NCBI RefSeq assembly: GCF_005771435.1 | Contig: NZ_VANI01000024.1 | Location: 1-64,000, forward strand | Reading direction: 5' to 3' | DNA from: Microbulbifer harenosus | Lineage (GTDB): Bacteria; Pseudomonadota; Gammaproteobacteria; Pseudomonadales; Cellvibrionaceae | Length of the DNA stretch: 64,000 nucleotides | Shown here: in pieces, positions 55,613 to 63,196 of the stretch | How positions within the stretch are numbered: the stretch's first letter is position 1 | Layout of the letters: each line of letters opens with the position of its first letter | Program-made: the position numbers and the translations under genes | The notes under the pieces: generated by a model | What the model was told of the DNA's origin: nothing | What the model saw: the letters and a program-made list of their open reading frames with translations, nothing else | Database searches by the model: none

Positions 55613-56701
55613 ATGGAGAAGCTTACCCTGCGTAAACAGGAACAGGGCACGCTGGACTTCCGGCAGCCCAGCGATTGGCGCAGTGTGCTGTGCTGGAGCC
55701 TGCTGCCAGTGCTGGCACTTGTGGCGGGATTGGGACTGGTGGCCGGCAAGGGCATTGCCGCGGCCGCCTATCCGACGGACAACTCCTTCACCGCGGAAGC
55801 CGCGTTCGCGAAAGAGCGCGCGCATTACCCCGACATCAGCATTGCCCGGGTAGCACCTGGACCTGGGATTGTTGTTGAGCGGGGGCGGGTATACCGGCAA
55901 ATTGGCGCGCGCTCACTGCACCTGGACCTGTTCCGGCCGGATGTTACCGGCGAGGCCTCGTTCAACGTTGGCCAGCACCCCGGGCGGCCGGCGGTGCTGC
56001 TGGTGCACGGCGGCGGTTGGCGCTCCGGCAATCGTACCCTGCAGGAGCCCATGGCCATCTATCTCGCCAACCGGGGTTTTGTTGCCGCTACGGTGGAATA
56101 CCGCCTTTCCCTGGAGGCGCAGTACCCGGCTGCGGTCCAGGACATCAAGGCTGCGCTCTGCTGGCTGCACCGGAATGCGGGGCAGCTCGGGGTTGATCGA
56201 CATCGCATCGCCATTCTCGGTGCCTCCGCGGGCGCGCAACTGGCTACGCTTGTGGGGGTGACTCCGGGGATACCGGCCTATCGTGAAGAGGGCGAGGGGC
56301 GCGATACCGCGTGCGAAGCCGTGGCTGCGATTGTCAATCTCGATGGCGTGGTCAGCTTCATCACACCCATGGCGCTCGCGCACGAGAACGACCCGCGCAA
56401 GAATCCATCGGCCGCGGGCGCCTGGTTTGGTGGTCGCTACGAGGAGGTGCCGGAGCGCTGGCGCGAGGCGTCGCCACTGGAATACGCCGGCGCCGGCTCT
56501 CCCCCCACTTTGTTCATCAACAGCAGCCGACCGCGCTTTCACGCCGGTAGGGACGAGTATATTGCCCGTCTGACGGCGGAGGATGTGGCGACCGAGGTGA
56601 TGACTCACGGGGACTCGCCGCACCCTTTTTGGCTGTTCCAGCCGTGGTTTGATTCCACTGCGGAACGGGTGGCGGATTTTCTGCAGCGCGTGCTGAAATA
56701 A
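55613..56701 (+). CDS. Alpha/beta hydrolase (BD-FAE/esterase-lipase type)
   Basis: A 362-residue esterase. A short cytoplasmic tail and one hydrophobic helix (WSLLPVLALVAGLGLVAGKGIAAAA) anchor or export it. The catalytic domain has VLLVHGGGWRSGNRTLQEP (oxyanion HGGGW) and the nucleophile elbow ILGASAGAQLATLVG. The Asp is probably in FINSSRPRFHAGRDEY and the His in MTHGDSPHPFWLF. HGGGW plus GASAG is typical of feruloyl and acetyl esterases. ATG 55613 with GGAG upstream is preferred over GTG 55604. Confidence 0.88.
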   Translation: MEKLTLRKQEQGTLDFRQPSDWRSVLCWSLLPVLALVAGLGLVAGKGIAAAAYPTDNSFTAEAAFAKERAHYPDISIARVAPGPGIVVERGRVYRQIGARSLHLDLFRPDVTGEASFNVGQHPGRPAVLLVHGGGWRSGNRTLQEPMAIYLANRGFVAATVEYRLSLEAQYPAAVQDIKAALCWLHRNAGQLGVDRHRIAILGASAGAQLATLVGVTPGIPAYREEGEGRDTACEAVAAIVNLDGVVSFITPMALAHENDPRKNPSAAGAWFGGRYEEVPERWREASPLEYAGAGSPPTLFINSSRPRFHAGRDEYIARLTAEDVATEVMTHGDSPHPFWLFQPWFDSTAERVADFLQRVLK

Positions 56702-56778
56702 CGGTCGCAATCGGCAGTTTCCGCTCGCTATACTCGCGCCGAATCGTCAAACCGAAGGGGCTCAGAGGTCCGCGGAAA

Positions 56779-57834
56779 ATGCAACAGTCAGAACAGTTTA
56801 TCGACCTGCTCAAATTGCTGGTGCGCAGCCCCAGTGTCGTGGGCGCGGAACACTCATTTTTTCGGGTGTTGCAGCGCGAGTTGGAGGAGCGCGGTGCCCA
56901 CGTGACCTGGTACGAGGGGCTTCTGGTGGCCCAGGGCCAGCGCCCGCACAGCGCCAAATTCTCTGCCCACATTGACCGCCACGGCCTGATTTGCACCGGA
57001 CCCAACGAATTCCAGTACGCCGCCTTTGTTTCCGGGCACCGCTCCGACCTGCTCGGTAACTCGGTGTCGGAAAAACTGATGACGAAAATCGTTGACCGCT
57101 TTCAGGGTGTTTCCGTGACCGCTTACGAACCCTGGTCGGGTTCCTACTTCGGCTCAGGAGTCATCCGCCGCGCCTACGTCTGCGGTTATCGCAACAACCT
57201 CATCTTTGAAGTGGCGGGGCTTGAGCATGTGGTGGCGGGCACGCCAGTGGCCTTTACCGACCGCCTGAAAGTCAGCGACGGTATTCTCAGTGCACAGCTC
57301 GACAACGTGCTCACCGCGGCGCACTTAGTGCATCTGTATGGGCTCGGTTTCCAGGGTACGGCATTTTTTACCGCGCAGGAGGAATCCGGCAGTAGCTGGC
57401 GCTACCTGTTGGAGTGGTTCCGCCGTTTCAATGGCGGTACGGAAAAGCTGATTGTGGTGGATACCAGCCCCTACCCGGACCGGACCAGTGCCGATGCCCA
57501 GCAGGTGGTGTTGCGGCGCCGGGATGCCAACGCCGATTTTCACCCCGGCACCACTGCGCGCCTTGCGGCTCTGTGCGAAGCGCAGGGCATTACCTATAGC
57601 TATAAAGATACCTACATCGAGGCGCAGAACCATAAAGCTATAGCCGAGGGACAGGAACCCCAGTCTCTGGGAAGTACCGAGCTCGGGCGGATTGTGTCCG
57701 CGTCTTCCGGTTTTGTGCAGGGCACCACCCTGCAGATTCCCACCACCGGCTATCACACCATGCAGGAGTCTGCGTCTGTCCGCGCCAACAGCGCGTTCAG
57801 CGATCTGCTGTTTGCCATCGCCGCGGACGGTTGA
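56779..57834 (+). CDS. M42/M20-type zinc aminopeptidase
   Basis: A 351-residue di-zinc peptidase. Metal-binding residues are seen in order: AHIDRHGLIC, LSAQLDNVLTAAHL, TAQEESGSSWR (the two Glu), VVDTSPYPDR and GYHTMQES. This order and the RVHxxDG-free size fit the M42 (deblocking aminopeptidase/endoglucanase M) group better than M20. A lid domain of ~90 residues sits between the first and second metal blocks. No clear operon with the esterase (77-bp gap). Confidence 0.85.
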   Translation: MQQSEQFIDLLKLLVRSPSVVGAEHSFFRVLQRELEERGAHVTWYEGLLVAQGQRPHSAKFSAHIDRHGLICTGPNEFQYAAFVSGHRSDLLGNSVSEKLMTKIVDRFQGVSVTAYEPWSGSYFGSGVIRRAYVCGYRNNLIFEVAGLEHVVAGTPVAFTDRLKVSDGILSAQLDNVLTAAHLVHLYGLGFQGTAFFTAQEESGSSWRYLLEWFRRFNGGTEKLIVVDTSPYPDRTSADAQQVVLRRRDANADFHPGTTARLAALCEAQGITYSYKDTYIEAQNHKAIAEGQEPQSLGSTELGRIVSASSGFVQGTTLQIPTTGYHTMQESASVRANSAFSDLLFAIAADG

Positions 57835-57845
57835 TGGCAAGGTGA

Positions 57846-58274
57846 TCAGAATTCTTCGCTGAGTGGATAGCGGTTGCAGCGGTTGTTGCAGTAAGGGCGG
57901 TCCGAGCGTATGGCCCCGCTTTCCGGGTGCACGGTCAATTGCCGTTTTTTCTTGCCGTTGTACGCCACCACATTCCAGTAGCCGCCGCGAAACCGGATAC
58001 TGGAAATTGAGTGGAAGCCGAGGCGCTGCAGACGCTGCTTCACCGCGCCGGGACTTAAGGCAATTTCAGATGGTGTGGAGCCATCGAGATCCGGTCCGTA
58101 GAGGTGGGAGGGCATTTGCAGCTCGGGTGAACCGGAAAACCGGAAGTCCTGTGCCGTGAAGGGCCCCGGTTGCTGGGCCATGGCCGCTGCCGAGAATGCC
58201 AGTGCCAGGGCGGCCGCACTCGATCGAAAGAAAAAACAGCGAAAGACTGAAACCTTGCGGATGGCAAACAACAT
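57846..58274 (-). CDS. Small secreted PepSY-like protein
   Basis: A 142-residue exported protein: basic-hydrophobic signal (FRSSAAALALAFSAAAMAQ), then a domain with ALSPGAVKQRLQRLGFHSISSIRFRGGYWNVVAYNGKKKRQLTVHPESGAI, which has the helix-then-strand look of PepSY repeats. Four cysteines near the end (YCNNRCNRY) could form disulfides. ATG 58274 has GGGGAG upstream. Specific role unknown. Confidence 0.7.
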   Translation of the reverse strand: MLFAIRKVSVFRCFFFRSSAAALALAFSAAAMAQQPGPFTAQDFRFSGSPELQMPSHLYGPDLDGSTPSEIALSPGAVKQRLQRLGFHSISSIRFRGGYWNVVAYNGKKKRQLTVHPESGAIRSDRPYCNNRCNRYPLSEEF

Positions 58275-58365
58275 GGCGCTCCCCAAATTGCCGTTATCCC
58301 ATCATTGGTAGGGTGGCAATACGCAAACGCCAAATGTTTTATCCGGTTTTTGTTCCAGGGTCTCC

Positions 58366-60105
58366 TCAACCGCAGCTGCAATTGCGCCGGGTCTTGCCGG
58401 TCAGACCGATCCCCGGGTTGAAGGTGTTGGTGGGGTCCAGCTGTTCGAAGAACTTCCGCTGTGCCTCGGGCGCCTGATACAGGTGCCCCACATTGTGTTC
58501 CGCGGGGTAGCGGGCACCGCGCCGGTCGAGCAGTTCCAGCATAGCGGCCTTTACCGCGTCCGCATCGGCGTTCTTTTTCAGGATGTAGTCCTGGTGGAAC
58601 ACATTGCACAGGAAATGCCCGTAGTAGAGCCGGCATTGCAACTGCCCGGCAATTTCTGCCGGCAGCTGCTCCTCCCAGTCCATATCGTTACGGCGCAGGG
58701 CAATATCCAGCGGCAGCAACTCTCCCACTTCCCCACTGTGCACCGCGCAATAGCGCATGGCCGCGCCGGCAGAGACAAAGCGGTGCAGCATCGCCTTTGT
58801 GGCCTCCTCATCCGTGCAGGCAAAATAATCTCCGGTATTTTCCGCGCGACTGAAAAATTCCCTGAACCACGATTCCGCCGGCGCGATGTTTTCGTCGGCC
58901 ACCTTGACGATCAAGTGGTGCACGAATTTCTCGCGGTACGCCAACATGCGCGGTGGCAGATGCGCTGGTAGCAACAAGCTGATTTTCTGCAGCAGCCGGT
59001 CACTTAGGAAACGCGGCAGGAAGCGGCGCTTGGCGAGCCACGCATCCACCCGGCCCTTGAGTGCAAAGAAGCGCGGCATGTTTCGCGTGCCGAGTTTTTC
59101 GATGGTGTAAAAACTGTCTTTGCCGTAGACGGCAGCCAGATCGAACATGTCCCGGTGCAGGTATTCGCCGAGCAGTGGAATCTGTGGCAAGTCGCGTAAA
59201 AGGCCGCGGCGCAGTCGCGCAAACACCTGTGCGTTGTTGCTGCCGATGTAAAAGGTCCGGGTAGATTGCGCAATAGGAAATGTGTCCAGTCGCACGGCGA
59301 AAACGGCAACCTTGCCGGCACAGCCACTGGCTTCAAACAGTCTTCTGGGGTCGGCGTTGAAGCGCGCCGGAGTGTCCGCATCCACGTCGCGAATGCGCGT
59401 TGCGTATTCCCGGTCCGAGGCCATGCGCGGGCGATCATCGTGCTCGGAATAGCGAATTGGCCGTATCTGGCCGAAGGTGCCGCGCTCAAGGTTGCTCAAG
59501 ATCTCCTCGGGACTGGCACCAAGATCGATACCTGAGTGGTTAATCAGTTGCAGGTCACCGCGTTTATTCACGCGCGCAAACACGGCGAGTTCGGTGTAGG
59601 CGGGGCCGCGCTGGCATAGCGCACCGCCGGAATTGTTGGCAATGCCTCCCACTATGGATGCGCCAAGGCAGGAAGAGCCAATCTCCGAATGCGGTGCGCG
59701 TTGAATTGGCGCGAGCAGTTTTTCCAGTGCATGTAATGTGGCGCCGGGTAGTGCCACTACCTGTCTGCCACCATCCAGCAGGTGGATGGTGTTCATGTGC
59801 AGGGTGTTGATGACCACTACCGGGCGGTCGTAGTCTGAACCGCTGGGAGTGGAGCCCTCGGTAAGGCCGGTATTTGCCGCCTGCAGGATGATGATCGCTC
59901 CAGCGTCGACACAGACCTGCAGCACCCGCCACAGCTGCAGCAGTTTTTCCGGAAAAACGACCGCAAGGGCGTCGCCCTCACCGGAGCGAAACCCTTTGCG
60001 GAAATGTTCGTTGCGCTGCGGGTCGGCAATGACCCTGTCGGCACCGAGCAGCTGCTCCAGTGTCTGGAGCAGCTGCCGGTTGCTGTCGCTGTTTACGGTA
60101 TTCAG
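58366..60105 (-). CDS. dld: D-lactate dehydrogenase (quinone), FAD-linked
   Basis: A 579-residue membrane-associated oxidase that moves electrons from D-lactate to quinone. The FAD/substrate region includes ILQAANTGLTEGSTPSGSDYDRPVV, HSEIGSSCLGASIVGGIANNSGG and ESSGCAGK-like ASGCAGKVAVFAVRLDTF. The lactate domain has RAENTGDYFACTDEEATK and YPAEHNVGHLYQAPE. The first usual start codon, GTG 59925, would delete the conserved segment EHFRKGFRSGEGDALAVVFP. The frame remains open to a CTG at 60105 that overlaps the PepSY gene's stop (CTGA), giving the family N-terminus. Another rare codon (ATT at 60030) is the only other choice. Confidence 0.9.
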   Translation of the reverse strand: MNTVNSDSNRQLLQTLEQLLGADRVIADPQRNEHFRKGFRSGEGDALAVVFPEKLLQLWRVLQVCVDAGAIIILQAANTGLTEGSTPSGSDYDRPVVVINTLHMNTIHLLDGGRQVVALPGATLHALEKLLAPIQRAPHSEIGSSCLGASIVGGIANNSGGALCQRGPAYTELAVFARVNKRGDLQLINHSGIDLGASPEEILSNLERGTFGQIRPIRYSEHDDRPRMASDREYATRIRDVDADTPARFNADPRRLFEASGCAGKVAVFAVRLDTFPIAQSTRTFYIGSNNAQVFARLRRGLLRDLPQIPLLGEYLHRDMFDLAAVYGKDSFYTIEKLGTRNMPRFFALKGRVDAWLAKRRFLPRFLSDRLLQKISLLLPAHLPPRMLAYREKFVHHLIVKVADENIAPAESWFREFFSRAENTGDYFACTDEEATKAMLHRFVSAGAAMRYCAVHSGEVGELLPLDIALRRNDMDWEEQLPAEIAGQLQCRLYYGHFLCNVFHQDYILKKNADADAVKAAMLELLDRRGARYPAEHNVGHLYQAPEAQRKFFEQLDPTNTFNPGIGLTGKTRRNCSCG

Positions 60106-60383
60106 TCGCGGTCTTCCGTCATCTGAAGGATTTCCCCGCTGTTCGGGTCCAGTTTCAAATCGAATTTCTTACCTTCCTTATAAGCTTCCACCTCCCAGCG
60201 GCCGTGCTCCAGCGAAACGTCCACCACCGGCGTGTACCCCTGTTGCTCCAGTTTGGTAATGAGCATCGAAAGAGCCATAGCGCCTGGGGGTGGCATTTCA
60301 TCTTTGGCATTGGCCTGGGTCGCGGTCATTGCCGCAATGCCGCTGAGCGTTACGGCGAGCAGGGAATTTTTAAAGATCTTCAT
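60102..60383 (-). CDS. PepSY-domain periplasmic protein
   Basis: A 93-residue secreted protein: signal peptide KNSLLAVTLSGIAAMTATQANA, then LSMLITKLEQQGYTPVVDVSLEHGRWEVEAYKEGKKFDLKLDPNSGEIL, a single clear PepSY domain. PepSY proteins inhibit peptidases or bind metals/redox partners. AAAGGAGAAAGT upstream of ATG 60383 is an excellent ribosome site. Its stop overlaps the CTG start of dld, so the two are coupled. Confidence 0.88.
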   Translation of the reverse strand: MKIFKNSLLAVTLSGIAAMTATQANAKDEMPPPGAMALSMLITKLEQQGYTPVVDVSLEHGRWEVEAYKEGKKFDLKLDPNSGEILQMTEDRD

Positions 60384-60409
60384 ACTTTCTCCTTTGCCGG
60401 CCGTGCCGA

Positions 60410-60883
60410 TCAGTCGGTTGTGCTGAGGCGTTGCTGGATCATGAAGCACCACTCGTCGCTGCCGCCGTCGGGGCCGTGGGCGCCGTCGCCGCCGGTGAGC
60501 TTATCAATGGCGAGGAACCACTCGTCGCTCCCTACATCGGGAAGTCCACTGGGAAATTGTTCGGCGATGGCCTCGCTCTGTTGGCTCATCACCTGTTCAT
60601 TGACCCACTTGAACCACTCCGGGGTGCAGATCAATTGACCCTCGCTGTTTGGGCTTTCCGCCGTGTCACCGGTTGCTGGTGGCGCGGTGGTCGTGTCTGG
60701 CGTCGCAGTGTCGGCGTCGGTACCTTGCTCGGGTTCGGTGACGGTCATTTCCTCCACCACTTCCGTCTCTGTCCCTGGGGCCGTGTCCGGATCATGGGTT
60801 TCAGATTTGCGACTGCAACCGGACATCGCAATGGCGGTGGCCAGAGTTGTAGCGAGGGTAACGTACAGTAACTTGTGGATCAT
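60410..60883 (-). CDS. Lipoprotein of unknown function
   Basis: A 157-residue exported lipoprotein: lipobox AIAMSGC (Cys ~23), then ~60 residues of acidic Thr/Glu/Asp/Pro-rich linker, and a C-terminal region with an internal repeat, GSDEWFLAIDKLTGG and GSDEWCFMIQQRLS. The DEW repeat is unfamiliar to me. It is 26 bp upstream of the PepSY gene on the same strand, so lipoprotein-PepSY-dld may form an operon. Confidence 0.65.
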   Translation of the reverse strand: MIHKLLYVTLATTLATAIAMSGCSRKSETHDPDTAPGTETEVVEEMTVTEPEQGTDADTATPDTTTAPPATGDTAESPNSEGQLICTPEWFKWVNEQVMSQQSEAIAEQFPSGLPDVGSDEWFLAIDKLTGGDGAHGPDGGSDEWCFMIQQRLSTTD

Positions 60884-61033
60884 GGTTCCTCCTCAACAAT
60901 TCAAACCTCGGCGCGCATGTGAGCGGCCATGTGAAGTAAGCATAGGTGGGATTTGGCGCCTTGCGCGGGAGAATATCCGCTGTGGTTCACATTTCTCTGC
61001 ATTCACTGTGTTGCGAGGTGGAAGCGTCTGAAA

Positions 61034-61062
61034 TTGCGGATTAAGTCTTATCGTATTATAAA
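61034..61062 (+). promoter_or_regulatory. Candidate promoter of the GH43 gene
   Basis: TTGCGG (61034-61039), 17 bp, TATAAA (61057-61062). A transcript starting near 61069 would have a ~150-nt leader containing the 20-bp palindrome at 61163. The remainder of 60884-61221 shows no gene. Confidence 0.5.
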
Positions 61063-61162
61063 TGTGAAGCTTTCGTTTCGGCATCCCGCCGGGGCGTGGC
61101 AATAACGATAAATAAACCGGGGTGATTCCATAGCCGTCCCCGGTCCGACTCTCCCGCGGCTG

Positions 61163-61182
61163 AACACCTCAGCTGAGGTGTT
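61163..61182. promoter_or_regulatory. Perfect 20-bp palindrome upstream of the GH43 gene
   Basis: AACACCTCAGCTGAGGTGTT, 40 bp before the start codon. Such a perfect operator-like site in front of a polysaccharide gene suggests binding of a sugar-responsive repressor; it is not followed by a T-run. Confidence 0.6.
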
Positions 61183-61221
61183 GCAGTACAGCCCTCAACA
61201 ATAAAAGTAAATGAGGCTTAT

Positions 61222-63123
61222 ATGTCCATAAGATACCTATGGCGCGCTTGTTCGCTCGTGATGGCCTTGTGCCTGAGCACATCCGCCGCAGCGATGATTG
61301 AGAACGGCACCTATACCATCGTGTCAAAATACAGCGGCAAGCTGGTGGAAGTTGGCAATGCCGATACCGCCAATGGTGCCAACGTGAATCAGTGGCCCGC
61401 CAATGGCCACCCAACCCAGCAGTGGGTCATTACCCATATCAGCGGTAATGATTACTCTGTCATTAACGCCAATAGTGGCCAGGCGCTGGAAGTGTATGAG
61501 TTTGGCACCGGCGACGGCGCCAATATCGCGCAGTGGCCCTACTGGGGTGGCAATGCCCAGCTGTGGACCATCACCGAACAGAGTGGCGGTTACTATGCCT
61601 TCATTAACAAGCACTCTGGTAAAGCGATGGACCTTCTCAATTGGGATACCAGCGACGGTGCCAATATCGGGCAGTGGACTTGGTGGGGTGGCGACGCCCA
61701 GCTTTGGTCGCTGAATCTGGTGAAAGCCAGTGCGCCGCTGCACATCAGCTACGCCAGTCCGAGTTTCAACAATATTGCTGTGCACGATCCGTCGGTGATC
61801 CGCGCGGATGGCCAGTACTATGTATTTGGCTCGCACCTGAGTGCCGCGAAGTCCAGCTATCTCAACAGCTGGCAGCGGGTGGCGGACGGTGTGAATGCCA
61901 GCAATCCGCTGTTCAATAACGTCAATAGTGAGTTGTCGGAGGCGCTGAACTGGGCCGAGACCAGTACGCTATGGGCGCCGGATGTGATCCGGCTGAACGG
62001 GCAATACCTTATGTTCTACAACGCCTGCCGCGGTGATTCGCCGCGCTCGGCGATGGGGATTGCCACCTCAGCCAATGTTGAAGGCCCCTATGCCAACCAG
62101 GGGGTTTTCCTCAAGTCCGGGATGTGGGGGCAGGCCAGTGAAGATGGCAGCGTGTACGACGCCACCGTGCACCCCAATGTCGTGGACCCGGTGGTATTCC
62201 GGGACGTGAGCAATCGCCTGTGGATGACCTACGGTTCTTATTCCGGAGGTATTTTCATCCTTGAGTTGAATTCGAGCACCGGTTTCCCGCTGGCGGGGCA
62301 GGGCTATGGCAAACACCTGCTGGGCGGCAATCACGCGCGGATCGAGGCGGCGTATACCATTTATGCGCCGGAAACCGGGTACTACTACATGTTCGTCAGC
62401 TACGGCGGTCTAGCCGCCGATGGTGGATACAATATTCGCGTGTCCCGCGCCACCAGTCCGGACGGTCCCTATTACGATGCCAATGGCACCAATATGTCGT
62501 CAGTGAAGGGCGCCGCGGGGACTATTTTCGATGACGCCAGTATCGCCCCCCACGGCGTCAAGCTGATGGGCAACCATCTGTTTGCCAACAGCAATAATCA
62601 GCTCGGCTATGTTTCACCGGGGCACAATTCCGCCTACCGCAAGGCGGACACCGGGCAGTACTTCATGTTTTTCCACACCCGTTTCCCCGGCCGCGGAGAG
62701 GAGCACGAAGTACGCGTGCATGAGTTTTTCCTGAATGACGCCGGCTGGCCGGTGGTGGCGCCACTGCGCTATGCGCAGAAGGTGGACAGCAACAATGCCA
62801 GCCGAAGCCGCGAGGAGTTGGAGGCTGTTTTTGCCAGTGAAATCCCGGGGACTTTTCAGCTCATCAACCACGGCAAGGACATTTCCGCGACGATCAAGGG
62901 CTCGAGCGACATCCAGTTGAATGCAGGTGGCTCGGTTACCGGTAATCCGTCCGGCAGCTGGGTATACAACGAGGTGACCCGGGATATCACCCTGACCCTG
63001 GGGGGCATCAGTTACCAGGGAGTGGTGTCCCGTCAGTGGAATCAGGTGCGCCACCGCTATGAAGTGACCTTCTCGGCCCTGTCGGGCAACGGCACAGCGG
63101 TCTGGGGAATCCGGGCTGATTGA
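61222..63123 (+). CDS. Secreted GH43 glycosidase with N-terminal ricin-type CBM13
   Basis: A 633-residue secreted enzyme, most likely an endo-arabinanase or related arabinan hydrolase. Signal peptide CSLVMALCLSTSAAA. About 25-170: a beta-trefoil lectin with three QxW repeats (ANVNQWPANGHPTQQWVI, ANIAQWPYWGGNAQLWTI, ANIGQWTWWGGDAQLWSL). About 185-510: the GH43 five-blade propeller with the catalytic Asp in AVHDPSVIRADGQYYVFGSH, the pKa-setting Asp in NVVDPVVFRD and the acid Glu in ARIEAAYTIYAP. The C-terminal ~100 residues are a beta-rich module of the GH43_C type. Sugar specificity within GH43 is not certain. Confidence 0.92.
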   Translation: MSIRYLWRACSLVMALCLSTSAAAMIENGTYTIVSKYSGKLVEVGNADTANGANVNQWPANGHPTQQWVITHISGNDYSVINANSGQALEVYEFGTGDGANIAQWPYWGGNAQLWTITEQSGGYYAFINKHSGKAMDLLNWDTSDGANIGQWTWWGGDAQLWSLNLVKASAPLHISYASPSFNNIAVHDPSVIRADGQYYVFGSHLSAAKSSYLNSWQRVADGVNASNPLFNNVNSELSEALNWAETSTLWAPDVIRLNGQYLMFYNACRGDSPRSAMGIATSANVEGPYANQGVFLKSGMWGQASEDGSVYDATVHPNVVDPVVFRDVSNRLWMTYGSYSGGIFILELNSSTGFPLAGQGYGKHLLGGNHARIEAAYTIYAPETGYYYMFVSYGGLAADGGYNIRVSRATSPDGPYYDANGTNMSSVKGAAGTIFDDASIAPHGVKLMGNHLFANSNNQLGYVSPGHNSAYRKADTGQYFMFFHTRFPGRGEEHEVRVHEFFLNDAGWPVVAPLRYAQKVDSNNASRSREELEAVFASEIPGTFQLINHGKDISATIKGSSDIQLNAGGSVTGNPSGSWVYNEVTRDITLTLGGISYQGVVSRQWNQVRHRYEVTFSALSGNGTAVWGIRAD

Positions 63124-63142
63124 GGCTCAATCGAACCAGAGG

Positions 63143-63175
63143 TAAAAAAACAGGCGGCCGGTGGCCGCCTGTTTA
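63143..63175. terminator. Bidirectional terminator between the GH43 and mltF genes
   Basis: AAAAAAACAGGCGGCC..GGCCGCCTGTTTATT: a 9-bp perfect stem with A-run before and T-rich bases after, placed between convergent genes. Confidence 0.85.
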
Positions 63176-63196
63176 TTCGCTAACCACGCGTAAATA

